Below, in pieces: positions 1-6,806 of a stretch of 17,996 bases of DNA. A program made the translations under genes and the position numbers. This stretch comes from Clostridia bacterium (GTDB taxonomy: Bacteria; Bacillota_A; Clostridia; Christensenellales; Aristaeellaceae). Within the stretch, counting starts at the first letter, position 1; the number at the start of each line of letters is the position of its first letter. The stretch covers positions 1-17,996 of the forward strand of contig JAFUPT010000060.1 of assembly GCA_017481065.1 (NCBI GenBank). The letters are read 5' to 3'. Below the pieces are notes generated by a model. That model did no database searches and was not told the DNA's origin. It was given only the letters and a program-made list of their open reading frames with translations.

Positions 1-1
1 C

Positions 2-901
2 TCCGAGGTCATGTCCTCCAACGGTTCCACCTCTCAGGCCTCCGTGTGCGGCTCCACCCTGGCTCTGATGGATGCGGGCGTGCCGATCAAGCGCCCCGTA
101 GCCGGCGTTGCCATGGGTCTTATCAAGGACGTTGAAAACACCGGCAAGGTTGCCGTTCTCACCGATATTCAGGGCCTCGAGGACTTCCTCGGCGACATGG
201 ACTTCAAGGTAGCCGGCACCACCAAGGGCATCACCGCCATCCAGATGGATATCAAGATCAAGGGCATCGACGAAGCCATCCTGCGCCAGGCTCTGGCCCA
301 GGCTTACGACGGCCGCCTGTTCATCCTGGACAAGATGCTCGAAACCATCCCCGCACCCCGCGAGGAGCTGAGCAAGTATGCTCCCAAGATCGTTTCCTTC
401 ATGATCAACCCCGAGAAGATCGGCGAGGTCGTCGGCCCCCGCGGCAAGACCATCAACAAGATCATCGAGGAGACCAGCGTGAAGATCGACATCGAGGACG
501 ATGGCTCCGTATTCATCGCCACCGAGGACGCCGAGGCTGCCAAGCGCGCACGCCAGATCATCGAAGGCATTGCCAAGGATCCCCAGGTGGGCGATACCTT
601 CCTGGGCAAGGTCGTTCGCATCATGACCTTCGGCGCATTCATCGAGTATGCTCCCGGCAAGGACGGCATGCTGCATATCTCCAAGATGGCAAACGAGCGC
701 GTTGAGAAGGTGGAAGATGTGATGAACATCGGCGACACCGTACCCTGCAAGATCGCTGAGATCGATTCCCAGGGCCGCATCAACCTGCTCCGCACCGATA
801 TCGTATACGAAGACGAATCCATGCCGGTGCGCCGTCCCCCGCGCCGTGACGGCGAGCGTGGCGGCCGCGGCGGCGACCGTGGCGGACGTCGCAGAGACTA
901 A
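2..901 (+). CDS. pnp: Polyribonucleotide nucleotidyltransferase (PNPase), 3' part
   Basis: The reading frame is open from base 2, so the gene starts outside the window; the first ATG at 11 is internal. PNPase degrades RNA 3' to 5' by phosphorolysis in the cytoplasm and acts as a trimer. Visible parts are the second RNase PH core ([12 protein letters not shown], then [19 protein letters not shown] with its conserved aspartates), a KH domain with the GPRG loop ([15 protein letters not shown]), an S1 domain ([21 protein letters not shown] to GRINLLRTD), and a short Arg/Gly-rich tail ending RGGRRRD. The tail is a common lineage-specific RNA-binding extension. The family is about 700 residues long, and roughly 300 are seen here. 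The M16 peptidase downstream matches the pnp-mlpA neighbourhood known from Bacillus, although a hairpin-rich gap and a fresh promoter lie between the two genes. Confidence 0.97.
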   Translation, partial: SEVMSSNGSTSQASVCGSTLALMDAGVPIKRPVAGVAMGLIKDVENTGKVAVLTDIQGLEDFLGDMDFKVAGTTKGITAIQMDIKIKGIDEAILRQALAQAYDGRLFILDKMLETIPAPREELSKYAPKIVSFMINPEKIGEVVGPRGKTINKIIEETSVKIDIEDDGSVFIATEDAEAAKRARQIIEGIAKDPQVGDTFLGKVVRIMTFGAFIEYAPGKDGMLHISKMANERVEKVEDVMNIGDTVPCKIAEIDSQGRINLLRTDIVYEDESMPVRRPPRRDGERGGRGGDRGGRRRD

Positions 902-946
902 TTGTAGGTAGAGGGGGACCTGTCCCCCCTCCACTACCACCCCCTC

Positions 947-984
947 AAAAATCCATCGCGCCCTGAAGTGCACAATGGATTTTT
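947..984 (+). terminator. Candidate pnp terminator
   Basis: The arms AAAAATCCAT (947-956) and ATGGATTTTT (975-984) pair perfectly around an 18-nt loop, and the right arm ends in five T. The loop is long and the stem is AT-rich, so strength is uncertain. A GGGGGAC/GTCCCCC hairpin (913-928) lies just upstream, between the pnp stop and this site. Confidence 0.45.
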
Positions 985-1119
985 GCAAGGAAGCGATTTC
1001 TGTGGAAATCGCCCCGTCGCCATCGCGGGTGCAGCGATTCAAATTTAAATTTGAATCGCGCAGTCGGCAAAGCCGACCAAGAATCCTTGGGGATTCTTGC
1101 CTTCAGTCGCTGGCGACGA

Positions 1120-1148
1120 TTGAAATGGGATACAAATCATGTTATGAT
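1120..1148 (+). promoter_or_regulatory. Sigma-A promoter of the M16 peptidase gene
   Basis: A -35 TTGAAA (1120-1125) and a -10 TATGAT (1143-1148) are separated by 17 nt, each matching consensus at five of six positions. Transcription should begin near 1155, inside the left arm of the 14-bp hairpin 1151-1185, giving a transcript that starts with a stable stem. Confidence 0.65.
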
Positions 1149-1150
1149 CA

Positions 1151-1185
1151 GGATTGGGCATACTGAAAGCGAGTATGCCCAATCC
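1151..1185 (+). promoter_or_regulatory. 14-bp perfect stem-loop in the 5' leader of the M16 gene
   Basis: GGATTGGGCATACT (1151-1164) pairs perfectly with AGTATGCCCAATCC (1172-1185) around a 7-nt loop. No T-run follows, so it is not an intrinsic terminator. Its place at the predicted transcript start suggests a 5' mRNA stabiliser or a protein-binding site. Confidence 0.6.
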
Positions 1186-1211
1186 GTTTATCGATTTAAT
1201 AGGAGTAAAGA

Positions 1212-2462
1212 ATGTCTTTTGATCTTTTAACCATGCCCAATGGCCTGCGCGTGATCGGCGAGCGGATTCCCCATTTCCGCAGCGTATCCGTGGGCCTGTG
1301 GCTGGGCGCAGGTTCCCAGCTTGAAACGCCCTCCGAAGCGGGCATCAGCCATTTCCTGGAGCACATGGTGTTTAAGGGAACCGGCAGGCGCTCCGCCCGC
1401 CAGATTGCCGAGGAGATGGACGCCGTCGGCGGCCAGCTGAATGCCTTCACTTCCAAGGAATGCACCTGCTTCTATGCCAAGACCGTGGATGAACATCTGC
1501 CGCTGGCCACCGATGTGGTGTGCGACCTGGTGACCGGCCCGGTTTTTGACGCCAAGGAGCTGGAGAAGGAAAAGGGCGTGGTTCTCGAGGAGATTTCCAT
1601 GTCCGAGGACACCCCGGAGGATCTGGTGCACGAGCTTTTGATGCTGGCCCATTACGGCGACCAGCCCATCGCCCGGCCCATCCTCGGCACCGCGTCGCGG
1701 ATTTCCAGCTATGTGCGCGATGACCTGCATGCTTACTGGCAGGCCATGTACCGCCCCCAGAACGCCGTGTTCTCCATCGCAGGCAATTACGACTGGGAGC
1801 GCGTGCAGGAGCTGCTGGGCGCGCATCTGGGCGCCTGGAAGCCGGATGGCCTGGAGGCGCGCAGCTGCGAAACCCATGAATTTGCGCCCACCACCATCAC
1901 CAAGGAAAAGGAGATCGAGCAGGTGCACATCTGCCTCGGCTTCCAGGGTCTGCCCATCGGCGATAAGGACAGCTATGCCCTGTCCCTGTTCAACAGCATT
2001 TACGGTGGCGCGATGTCCTCCCGCCTGTTCCAGAAGATTCGCGAGGAGAGCGGCATGGCTTACACTGTGTACAGCTATCCCAATGCATACACCACCAGCG
2101 GCATGCTTTCCGTGTACGCCGCCACCAACCCCGATACCGCCGTGGCCGTGCACGACCAGATTCTTGAGGAGACCCGCAAGATCGCCGAGGGCGGCCTCAC
2201 CCGCGAGGAATTTTCCATGGCGCGGGAACAGCTAAAGGCCGGATTTATCCTTGGCAGCGAGTCCACCTCCTCCCGCATGCAGTCCAATGGCCGCCGCCTG
2301 CTGCTGATGAACGAAACCCGCACCGAATCCGAAGTGATCGATAAGGTGAACGCCATCGGTTTCGATGAAACCAACGAGCTGATGCGCCGCATCCTCACCG
2401 CGCCCAATTCCCTGGCGCTGGTGGGCAAGGGTGTGGGCGAACTGGCGAAGAAGATGGTGTAA
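1212..2462 (+). CDS. M16-family zinc metallopeptidase (MlpA/YmxG-like)
   Basis: This is a 416-residue cytoplasmic-type M16 peptidase with no signal peptide. The inverted zinc motif HFLEH is at residues 47-51 (H47, H51 as ligands, E50 catalytic). The third ligand is E127 in VVLEEISMSED, exactly 76 residues after H51 as in the family. The C-terminal half carries the usual inactive M16 domain, including GGAMSSRLFQKIREESGMAYTV-type sequence near residues 261-285. Length fits the 410-420-residue processing-peptidase-like proteins. The ATG at 1212 follows AGGAGT at a good spacing. In Bacillus the equivalent gene lies downstream of pnp, which supports orthology with mlpA/ymxG. The gene has its own promoter and a structured leader. 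The precise substrate is not visible from sequence. Confidence 0.93.
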   Translation: MSFDLLTMPNGLRVIGERIPHFRSVSVGLWLGAGSQLETPSEAGISHFLEHMVFKGTGRRSARQIAEEMDAVGGQLNAFTSKECTCFYAKTVDEHLPLATDVVCDLVTGPVFDAKELEKEKGVVLEEISMSEDTPEDLVHELLMLAHYGDQPIARPILGTASRISSYVRDDLHAYWQAMYRPQNAVFSIAGNYDWERVQELLGAHLGAWKPDGLEARSCETHEFAPTTITKEKEIEQVHICLGFQGLPIGDKDSYALSLFNSIYGGAMSSRLFQKIREESGMAYTVYSYPNAYTTSGMLSVYAATNPDTAVAVHDQILEETRKIAEGGLTREEFSMAREQLKAGFILGSESTSSRMQSNGRRLLLMNETRTESEVIDKVNAIGFDETNELMRRILTAPNSLALVGKGVGELAKKMV

Positions 2463-2480
2463 AGGGGAGACGAGGAAACG

Positions 2481-2613
2481 CTGGGGCGCTGCCCCAGACC
2501 CTGCTTAGGGGCTTTGACCCTAAGAATCCCGGATTCCCTTTGGCCCCCCTGCAAGCGATGCTTCGCATCGCAGAAAAATTAAAAAATCGATCTCGGAGCG
2601 AGATCGATTTTTT
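2481..2613 (+). repeat. Dispersed three-hairpin element, copy A (degenerate)
   Basis: Hairpin 1 is CTGGGGC-GCT-GCCCCAG (2481-2497). After the spacer ACCCTG comes hairpin 2, CTTAGGG/CCCTAAG (2504-2524), with a 7-nt loop ending TTGA. Extra short hairpins follow at 2524-2536 and 2555-2571, and then a terminator-like stem at 2581-2613. It starts 18 nt after the M16 stop codon, in the sense direction. The lead sequence GAGGAAACGCTGGGG is almost repeated in front of copy E. Copy A departs from the others in its hairpin 2 loop and in the extra stems. Confidence 0.7.
2581..2613. terminator. Intrinsic terminator, probably bidirectional
   Basis: AAAAAATCGATCTCG (2581-2595) and CGAGATCGATTTTTT (2599-2613) form a perfect 15-bp stem with a 3-nt loop, with six A before and six T after. 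It would end the M16 transcript. The same AAAAAATCGATC-type stem recurs at 10168-10200. Confidence 0.85.
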
Positions 2614-2690
2614 GTTGAACGAAGGAAAAATATAGATTTGTGGGCGCGCACACAGGTGCGCTCCTACGGGAAAAGCAAACTTTTATTTTC

Positions 2691-2717
2691 AAATCGTGCC
2701 GCTGTCCGGCACGATTT
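2691..2717. terminator. Terminator-like hairpin 3' of the dehydrogenase
   Basis: AAATCGTGCCG (2691-2701) and CGGCACGATTT (2707-2717) pair perfectly over 11 bp with loop CTGTC. It is the first strong stem downstream of the minus-strand dehydrogenase. The T-tract is poor on the minus strand (TTTGAAAATAAAAG), so termination efficiency is uncertain. The same CGTGCCG core with loop TTGTC occurs at 9598-9616. Confidence 0.6.
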
Positions 2718-2793
2718 GTTTTGCAGAGGTGCAGGGATGGAGTTCCTGCCGGTGTCCCCAGCGGCGCCCTGGCGTTCCCCCAGCGTACTTTTC

Positions 2794-3732
2794 TCAGTTT
2801 ACCACATTCACCGGCTTGCCTGCGATAAACGCGCGCGCGTTTTCCACGGCGATCGCCATCAGCCGGGTGCGGGCCTCATGGGTGGCCCAGGCGATGTGGG
2901 GCGTGAAGAACACCTTATCGCAGCCCAGCAGCGGATTATCTGCGGGGATGGGCTCCACGGTGGAAACATCCAGTCCTGCGGCATAGAGCTTGCCGGAATC
3001 CAGGGCGGCGCGCAGGTCCGCGTCGTTCACCACCGGGCCGCGGCTGGTGTTGATCAGGATGGCTCCATCCTTCATTTTTGCGATGGTTTCGCTGTTGATC
3101 AAGTTCTGGGTTTCTGGGAAGAGGGGACAGTGGAGGGAGATCACATCGCTCTGCCGCAGGAGTTCATCCAGGGAGACGCATTCCGGGTCCCGGGGCGTGC
3201 GGGTCCAGGCGAGCACATTCATGCCGAAGCAGCGGGCGATCTCGGCCACTTTCCTGCCGATGCGGCCGTAGCCCACGATGCCCATGGTTTTGCCTGCGAG
3301 CTCCATCAGCGGGAAATCCCAGAAGCAGAAATCCCGGCTGGCGGTCCAGCGCCCGGCGTGCACGGCATTGCTGTGGTGGCCGACCCGCTGGCAGATTTCC
3401 AGCAGCAGGGCAAACACCATCTGCGCCACGGAATCGGTGGAATATGCCGGGATGTTGGTCACAACGATGCCCAGCTCCTTTGCGGCGGCGGTATCCACCA
3501 CGTTGTAACCCGTGGCGAGCACGCCGATGTATTTCAAATTCTTTGCCCCGGCCATCAGCTCCCGGGTGAGCACGGTCTTGTTGGTGAGCGCCATATCCGC
3601 GCCCTCCAGCCGGGCGGCGGCGTCCGCAGGTGCGGTGCGCTCGTGCACGGTGAGCTCGCCCATCTCCGCAAAGGGGGTCCAGCTCAGGTCGCCGGGGTTG
3701 GCTGCGTATCCATCCAGAATCACGATTTTCAT
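2794..3732 (-). CDS. D-2-hydroxyacid dehydrogenase, glycerate dehydrogenase/hydroxypyruvate reductase type
   Basis: This 312-residue NAD(P)-dependent enzyme belongs to the D-isomer 2-hydroxyacid dehydrogenase family and most likely interconverts hydroxypyruvate and D-glycerate. The N-terminus MKIVILDGYAANPGDLSW is the form seen in glycerate dehydrogenases. The Rossmann nucleotide motif GYGRIG is at 154-159. The catalytic Arg231 (NTSRGP), Glu260 (STVEP) and His279 (TPHIAWAT) are all present, and HIAWATHEAR is typical of the glycerate dehydrogenase subgroup. The ATG at 3732 follows AAGGAGT with an 8-nt spacing. It diverges from the PHP phosphatase gene. Substrate assignment within this family is often wrong by sequence alone; a broader 2-hydroxyacid reductase is the alternative. 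Confidence 0.9.
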   Translation of the reverse strand: MKIVILDGYAANPGDLSWTPFAEMGELTVHERTAPADAAARLEGADMALTNKTVLTRELMAGAKNLKYIGVLATGYNVVDTAAAKELGIVVTNIPAYSTDSVAQMVFALLLEICQRVGHHSNAVHAGRWTASRDFCFWDFPLMELAGKTMGIVGYGRIGRKVAEIARCFGMNVLAWTRTPRDPECVSLDELLRQSDVISLHCPLFPETQNLINSETIAKMKDGAILINTSRGPVVNDADLRAALDSGKLYAAGLDVSTVEPIPADNPLLGCDKVFFTPHIAWATHEARTRLMAIAVENARAFIAGKPVNVVN

Positions 3733-3762
3733 AGGAAAAAACTCCTTTGCTTTGCTGCATCC

Positions 3763-3791
3763 ATTATAAATGAAAAACTCTCCCTGCGCAA
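3763..3791 (-). promoter_or_regulatory. Promoter of the dehydrogenase gene
   Basis: On the minus strand a perfect -10 TATAAT (plus-strand 3763-3768) lies 17 nt from TTGCGC (3786-3791), which matches only the first half of a -35. Transcription should start near 3756, just upstream of the AAGGAGT ribosome site. Confidence 0.55.
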
Positions 3792-3839
3792 GGAGGCGGA
3801 ACTCTACAAAAAATTAATCATGGAATCACTTTGTTGGGG

Positions 3840-3845
3840 TATAAT
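3840..3845 (+). promoter_or_regulatory. -10 element of the PHP phosphatase gene
   Basis: A perfect TATAAT lies 30 nt before the ATG at 3876. No convincing -35 box is visible 15-19 nt upstream, so this may be a weak or activator-dependent promoter. It faces away from the dehydrogenase promoter. Confidence 0.45.
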
Positions 3846-3875
3846 AGGTGCATACAGAGCAAACGAGGTGTTTTC

Positions 3876-4685
3876 ATGAACCGCCGCCCCCTGATCAATT
3901 ATCATTCCCACACCACCCGCTGCATGCATGCCCGCGGCGCCGAGGAGGAATATGTGCTCCGGGCCATCGAAGCGGGCTTTGATGTGCTGGGCTTTGCGGA
4001 TCATACCTGCTGGCCCTACAAGAGCGATTTCGTGGCGGATATGCGCATGCATATTTCCGAGCTGGACAACTACATTGCCACCATTCGCGGCCTGCAGGCG
4101 AAATACGCGGATAAAATCCGCATCCGCTGCGGCCTGGAGTGCGAGGCATTCCCGGAATTCTATCCCTGGCTGCGCCAGGTGAAGGCGGAGAAGGGCTTGG
4201 ATTATTTCATCCTCGGCAACCATTACGATACCAACGATGAAAATCGCGGCCCCTACTTCGGCCGGTGCGAAACCCCGGAGCGCGTGCGCCGCTATATGGA
4301 AACCACCATCGCCGGCATGCGGACGGGGCTCTTCCTCTACCTCGCCCATCCGGATCTCTTCCTCCACCGCTATCCCGTTTTCGATGAAACCTGCGAGGAG
4401 GCCAGCCGCGCCATCTGCGCCGCTGCGAAGGAGCTGGATATGCCCCTGGAATACAACCTGCTGGGCATGAAGCGCAACCCCGACAGCCGCAGGCGGGGAT
4501 TCATCGGCTACACCAGCGATGAATTCTGGAATATCGCCGCCGAAACCGGCAACCGCGCCATCGTTGGCGTGGACGCCCATGATCCCGAATCCCTGGACTG
4601 CGCAGCGCTGTACGAGCTTGCCCGCAAAAAGCTGGAAGACCTTGGCATTGAAGTTGTGGACGGCTTGGAGGATGCGCTGGGGTAA
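3876..4685 (+). CDS. PHP-domain histidinol-phosphatase-like phosphoesterase
   Basis: This 269-residue protein of the polymerase/histidinol phosphatase (PHP) family matches the size of HisK/HisJ-type histidinol phosphatases, which remove phosphate from histidinol phosphate in histidine synthesis using a trinuclear metal site. Metal-binding motifs visible are YHSHTTRC at 9-16 (H10, H12), GFADHT near 43-48, CGLECEAF, FILGNHYD, YLAHPDLF and GVDAHDPE. The start at 3876 is chosen because GAGGTG sits 5 nt before it. An upstream in-frame ATG at 3831 lies before the -10 box and is rejected. No other histidine genes are in view, so a different phosphoester substrate is possible. It faces the dehydrogenase gene across a 143-bp divergent promoter region. 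Confidence 0.87.
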   Translation: MNRRPLINYHSHTTRCMHARGAEEEYVLRAIEAGFDVLGFADHTCWPYKSDFVADMRMHISELDNYIATIRGLQAKYADKIRIRCGLECEAFPEFYPWLRQVKAEKGLDYFILGNHYDTNDENRGPYFGRCETPERVRRYMETTIAGMRTGLFLYLAHPDLFLHRYPVFDETCEEASRAICAAAKELDMPLEYNLLGMKRNPDSRRRGFIGYTSDEFWNIAAETGNRAIVGVDAHDPESLDCAALYELARKKLEDLGIEVVDGLEDALG

Positions 4686-4742
4686 TATTGGAATAGAGAA
4701 GGACTCGCAGGGCGGCGTGTATGGCCGGATGGGGTGTGCCCA

Positions 4743-4786
4743 AATAGAGAAGGGACGTTTTTTATGAAAAACGTCCCTTCTCTATT
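4743..4786. repeat. 20-bp perfect inverted repeat between convergent genes
   Basis: Two 20-nt arms (4743-4762 and 4767-4786) are fully complementary around the loop TATG. The sequence is GC-mixed at the base (AATAGAGAAGGGACG) with a T5/A5 block at the tip. It lies between the phosphatase (plus) and the membrane protein (minus). The T-run is at the apex rather than after the stem, so it does not look like a classical intrinsic terminator. A partial copy of the left arm, AATAGAGAAGGAC, occurs at 4691-4703. Confidence 0.8.
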
Positions 4787-4803
4787 CTGTTGAAATTCCT
4801 TGT

Positions 4804-5244
4804 TTAGAATCCCTTGGTGATTGCGATGACCACGAAATACACCACGATGCATACGCCCATGGTGATGGCCTCCACGATGCGGGCCTTGGGAATCTTGCGC
4901 AGGCCCTGCCTTTCGATGATATTGGGAATCAGCATGGCGATAGCGATGGCGATCACGAGGGTCCAGGTGAAGGCGGATTCATCCTCGTTCTTGCCGGTAT
5001 TCCAGAAGAGGGCCACGCAGGCGGCCACGCCCAGCACCACGCCGAGGATGCGCTGGTACAAATCCCATTTTTTATCATCCAGCTTGGCGATGAACTTCTG
5101 GAAGGAATTCATGTTGGAATCTGCCAGGATGCTGTCCTGCAGCTCATCTTCGCTCATTTCGGGATCGGGGTCGAAGCTGGCGTTGTATTCCTCAATTTCG
5201 GGCTCGCGGACTTCGAATTCGTTGTTATCGTGCTTTTCTGCCAT
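4804..5244 (-). CDS. Small membrane protein with acidic N-terminus, unknown function
   Basis: I do not recognise this 146-residue protein. The first 45 residues are hydrophilic and acidic (MAEKHDNNEFEVREPEIEE, then SFDPDPEMSEDELQDS). A short basic stretch follows (KFIAKLDDKKWDLYQR), and then three predicted membrane helices at about 66-82 (ILGVVLGVAACVALFW), 91-109 (FTWTLVIAIAIAMLIPNII) and 126-143 (ITMGVCIVVYFVVIAI). The ATG at 5244 has GGAGG 5 nt upstream. It begins 32 nt after the stop of the alarmone synthetase on the same strand, so the two are probably co-transcribed. The hypothesis that it links membrane state to (p)ppGpp is inference only. Confidence 0.85.
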   Translation of the reverse strand: MAEKHDNNEFEVREPEIEEYNASFDPDPEMSEDELQDSILADSNMNSFQKFIAKLDDKKWDLYQRILGVVLGVAACVALFWNTGKNEDESAFTWTLVIAIAIAMLIPNIIERQGLRKIPKARIVEAITMGVCIVVYFVVIAITKGF

Positions 5245-5276
5245 GGTAGCCTCCGTTGTTAGATAGTCTTACACTA

Positions 5277-5951
5277 TTATGCCTGAAAACCGGCTTCAGC
5301 GCAAGTGTTTTTTTCGGGTTCACCGTGGATTTCCCGATAGATATCCTGCATTTCCAAATCCAGCGCGGCGCTGGCCTCGGCGCACTTTTGCAGCCGGCGG
5401 CGCAGGCGGAGGGTGGTCTCCTGATCGGATTTGTATCTCAGCTGGTGCTCAAGGCTTGCCCAGAAATCCATGGCGATGGTGCGGATCTGCACCTCCACGG
5501 GCACCAGCTCCGTGTGGCTGGACAGGTATACCGGAATCCGTATCACCAGATGCAGGCTGCGGTAGCCGGATTCCTTCGGGCTCTGGATGTAATCCCTGCG
5601 GGCAACCAGCTCCACATCCCGCTGGCGGGTGAGCAGATCGGCCACATGGTAGATATCTTCTAAGTAATTGCACACGATGCGCACGCCTGCGATATCATTT
5701 AAATTCGCCTCGGCGGCCTCCAGGGTGGCGGGCAGGCCCTTGCGCTCCAGCTTCCCGGCGATGCTGGAAGGGGATTTCAGCCGGGAATCGATATGGTGGA
5801 TGGGGTTGCGGGCATAGCGCACCTTGAATTCAGAATCGAGCACCTCCAGCTTTGTGCGCACCTCGCGGATGGCGCTGTCGTAGAGCTGCACCATTTCGCG
5901 GTAGCGCTGCTGCAGCTCCTGGCCGGTGATCGTAACAATTGCATTTTCCAT
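5277..5951 (-). CDS. Small alarmone synthetase, RelA/SpoT synthetase domain (RelQ/YjbM-like)
   Basis: This 224-residue protein consists of a stand-alone ppGpp synthetase domain, without the hydrolase, TGS or ACT domains of long RelA/SpoT proteins. Such enzymes transfer pyrophosphate from ATP to GDP or GTP in the cytoplasm. Motifs in order are SRLKSPSSIAGKLERKG (56-72, ATP site), NDIAGVRIVCNYLEDIYHV (85-103), DYIQSPKESGYRSLHLVI (120-137, G-loop and guanine pocket) and VEVQIRTIAMDFWASLEHQ (152-170). The N-terminal helix and C-terminal helices fit the tetrameric RelQ type. The ATG at 5951 has GGAGG about 12 nt upstream, a long spacing that may keep expression low. It is followed at 32 nt by a membrane-protein gene and diverges from the two-component operon. 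Confidence 0.92.
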   Translation of the reverse strand: MENAIVTITGQELQQRYREMVQLYDSAIREVRTKLEVLDSEFKVRYARNPIHHIDSRLKSPSSIAGKLERKGLPATLEAAEANLNDIAGVRIVCNYLEDIYHVADLLTRQRDVELVARRDYIQSPKESGYRSLHLVIRIPVYLSSHTELVPVEVQIRTIAMDFWASLEHQLRYKSDQETTLRLRRRLQKCAEASAALDLEMQDIYREIHGEPEKNTCAEAGFQA

Positions 5952-6098
5952 GGTTTTATCTAGCCTCCGGATTTTATGTTATAATAAACTTATGAACTGT
6001 GTATAAACGAATGGGAAATAAAGCTGGGCATTTCTTCCAAGTACCAATATTTAGACGAAACCGGGTTCCCGATTCATATTCAATTCACATGCCCATGC

Positions 6099-6104
6099 TA
6101 CAAT
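6099..6104 (+). promoter_or_regulatory. Possible -10 of the two-component operon
   Basis: TACAAT (6099-6104) is 28 nt upstream of the preferred GTG start at 6132. No good -35 box is seen at 16-18 nt, so the call is weak. Confidence 0.3.
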
Positions 6105-6131
6105 AAAGCCAGATAAAATGAGGTGATTGCT

Positions 6132-6806
6132 GTGTTTCATATTCTTGTTGTAGAGGACAATGCAAATACGCGCAAGCTCATGCAGGCGGTGCTCAGCCAG
6201 AACGGCTATGAGCCGATTTTGGCCTGCGATGGCGAGGAAGCGCTGGAAATGCTGGACAGGAAGCATGTTGATTTGATCGTGCTGGATATCATGATGCCCC
6301 GCATGGACGGCTATGAGTTTACCGAAACCCTGCGCGCCTCCGGCTGCGAAATTCCCATCCTGATGGTCACTGCCAAGGAAAAGCCCGCCGACAAGCACAA
6401 GGGCTTCCAGATCGGCACGGATGATTACATGGTGAAGCCCGTGGACGAGGAAGAAATGCTGCTGCGCATCGCAGCCCTGCTGCGCCGGGCGAGGATTGTG
6501 AATGACCATAAGCTCGCCATCGGCGATACCGTGCTGGATTATGATTCCCTTACCGTAACCAGCGCCCTCGGCGTGATGGAGCTGCCGAAGAAGGAATTCA
6601 TGCTGCTCTTCAAGCTCCTTTCCTACCAGAACAAGATATTCACCCGCCGCCAGCTGATGGATGAAATCTGGGATATGGACAGCGAATCCGATGAGCGCAC
6701 CGTGGATGTGCACATCAACCGCCTGCGGGACCGCTTCCGCAGCAGCGCGGATTTTGAGATCGTGACCGTGCGCGGCCTCGGCTATAAGGCGGTGAAGCGG
6801 GGATGA
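6132..6806 (+). CDS. OmpR/PhoB-family response regulator
   Basis: This is a 224-residue two-component DNA-binding regulator. The receiver domain (1-115) has the acidic pair in VVEDN, the phospho-acceptor Asp52 in VLDIMMPRMDG, the switch Thr in MVTAKE and the Lys in MVKPVD. The C-terminal winged helix (about 128-224) ends with the family signature ERTVDVHINRLRDRF and GLGYKAV. I prefer the GTG at 6132 because AGGTGA (6121-6126) is spaced 5 nt from it. The GTG at 6123 lies within that site and lacks its own. The stop overlaps the kinase start in an ATGA, so the two are translationally coupled. The regulated genes are unknown; the MFS gene lies beyond a terminator. Confidence 0.94.
   Translation: MFHILVVEDNANTRKLMQAVLSQNGYEPILACDGEEALEMLDRKHVDLIVLDIMMPRMDGYEFTETLRASGCEIPILMVTAKEKPADKHKGFQIGTDDYMVKPVDEEEMLLRIAALLRRARIVNDHKLAIGDTVLDYDSLTVTSALGVMELPKKEFMLLFKLLSYQNKIFTRRQLMDEIWDMDSESDERTVDVHINRLRDRFRSSADFEIVTVRGLGYKAVKRG

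Larger units (their letters stand above)
902..1211. other. Gene-free gap made of eight successive perfect hairpins
   Basis: This 310-bp gap between pnp and the M16 gene holds no credible gene. It contains eight non-overlapping perfect inverted repeats: 913-928 (7-bp stem), 947-984 (10 bp, 18-nt loop), 993-1012 (8 bp), 1034-1059 (a 26-bp continuous palindrome), 1063-1077 (6 bp), 1079-1098 (8 bp), 1106-1117 (5 bp) and 1151-1185 (14 bp). Several arms share the word GCGATT. The 947-984 hairpin has AAAAATCCAT and ATGGATTTTT arms and could act as the pnp terminator. The last hairpin lies at the predicted 5' end of the M16 transcript. The small open frame at 975-1166 runs through these palindromes and is not taken as a gene. 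Confidence 0.85.
2463..2793. other. Palindrome-rich intergenic gap between convergent genes
   Basis: This 331-bp gap separates the M16 gene (plus) and the dehydrogenase (minus), which converge here. From left to right it holds a copy of the dispersed double-hairpin element (2481-2524), a GAATC/GATTC mini-hairpin (2524-2536), a GCGATGC/GCATCGC hairpin (2555-2571), a 15-bp perfect terminator stem (2581-2613), a GCGCAC/GTGCGC hairpin (2646-2661) followed by CTCCTACGG, and an 11-bp terminator-like stem (2691-2717). Positions 2718-2793 show G/C-rich sequence with no clean structure. I see no gene. Confidence 0.8.

Noticed and set aside
975..1166. A 63-codon open frame after pnp
   Set aside because: It is made of the hairpin string, has no ribosome site, and its residues reflect palindromes.
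3733..3875. A riboswitch in the divergent leader regions
   Set aside because: The leaders are under about 40 nt from the predicted starts, too short for a known riboswitch, and no aptamer core is seen.
2638..3879. A 413-codon open frame opposite the dehydrogenase
   Set aside because: The dehydrogenase has all catalytic motifs on the minus strand. The opposite frame is low-complexity (His, Gly, Ala-rich) and reads through two hairpins.
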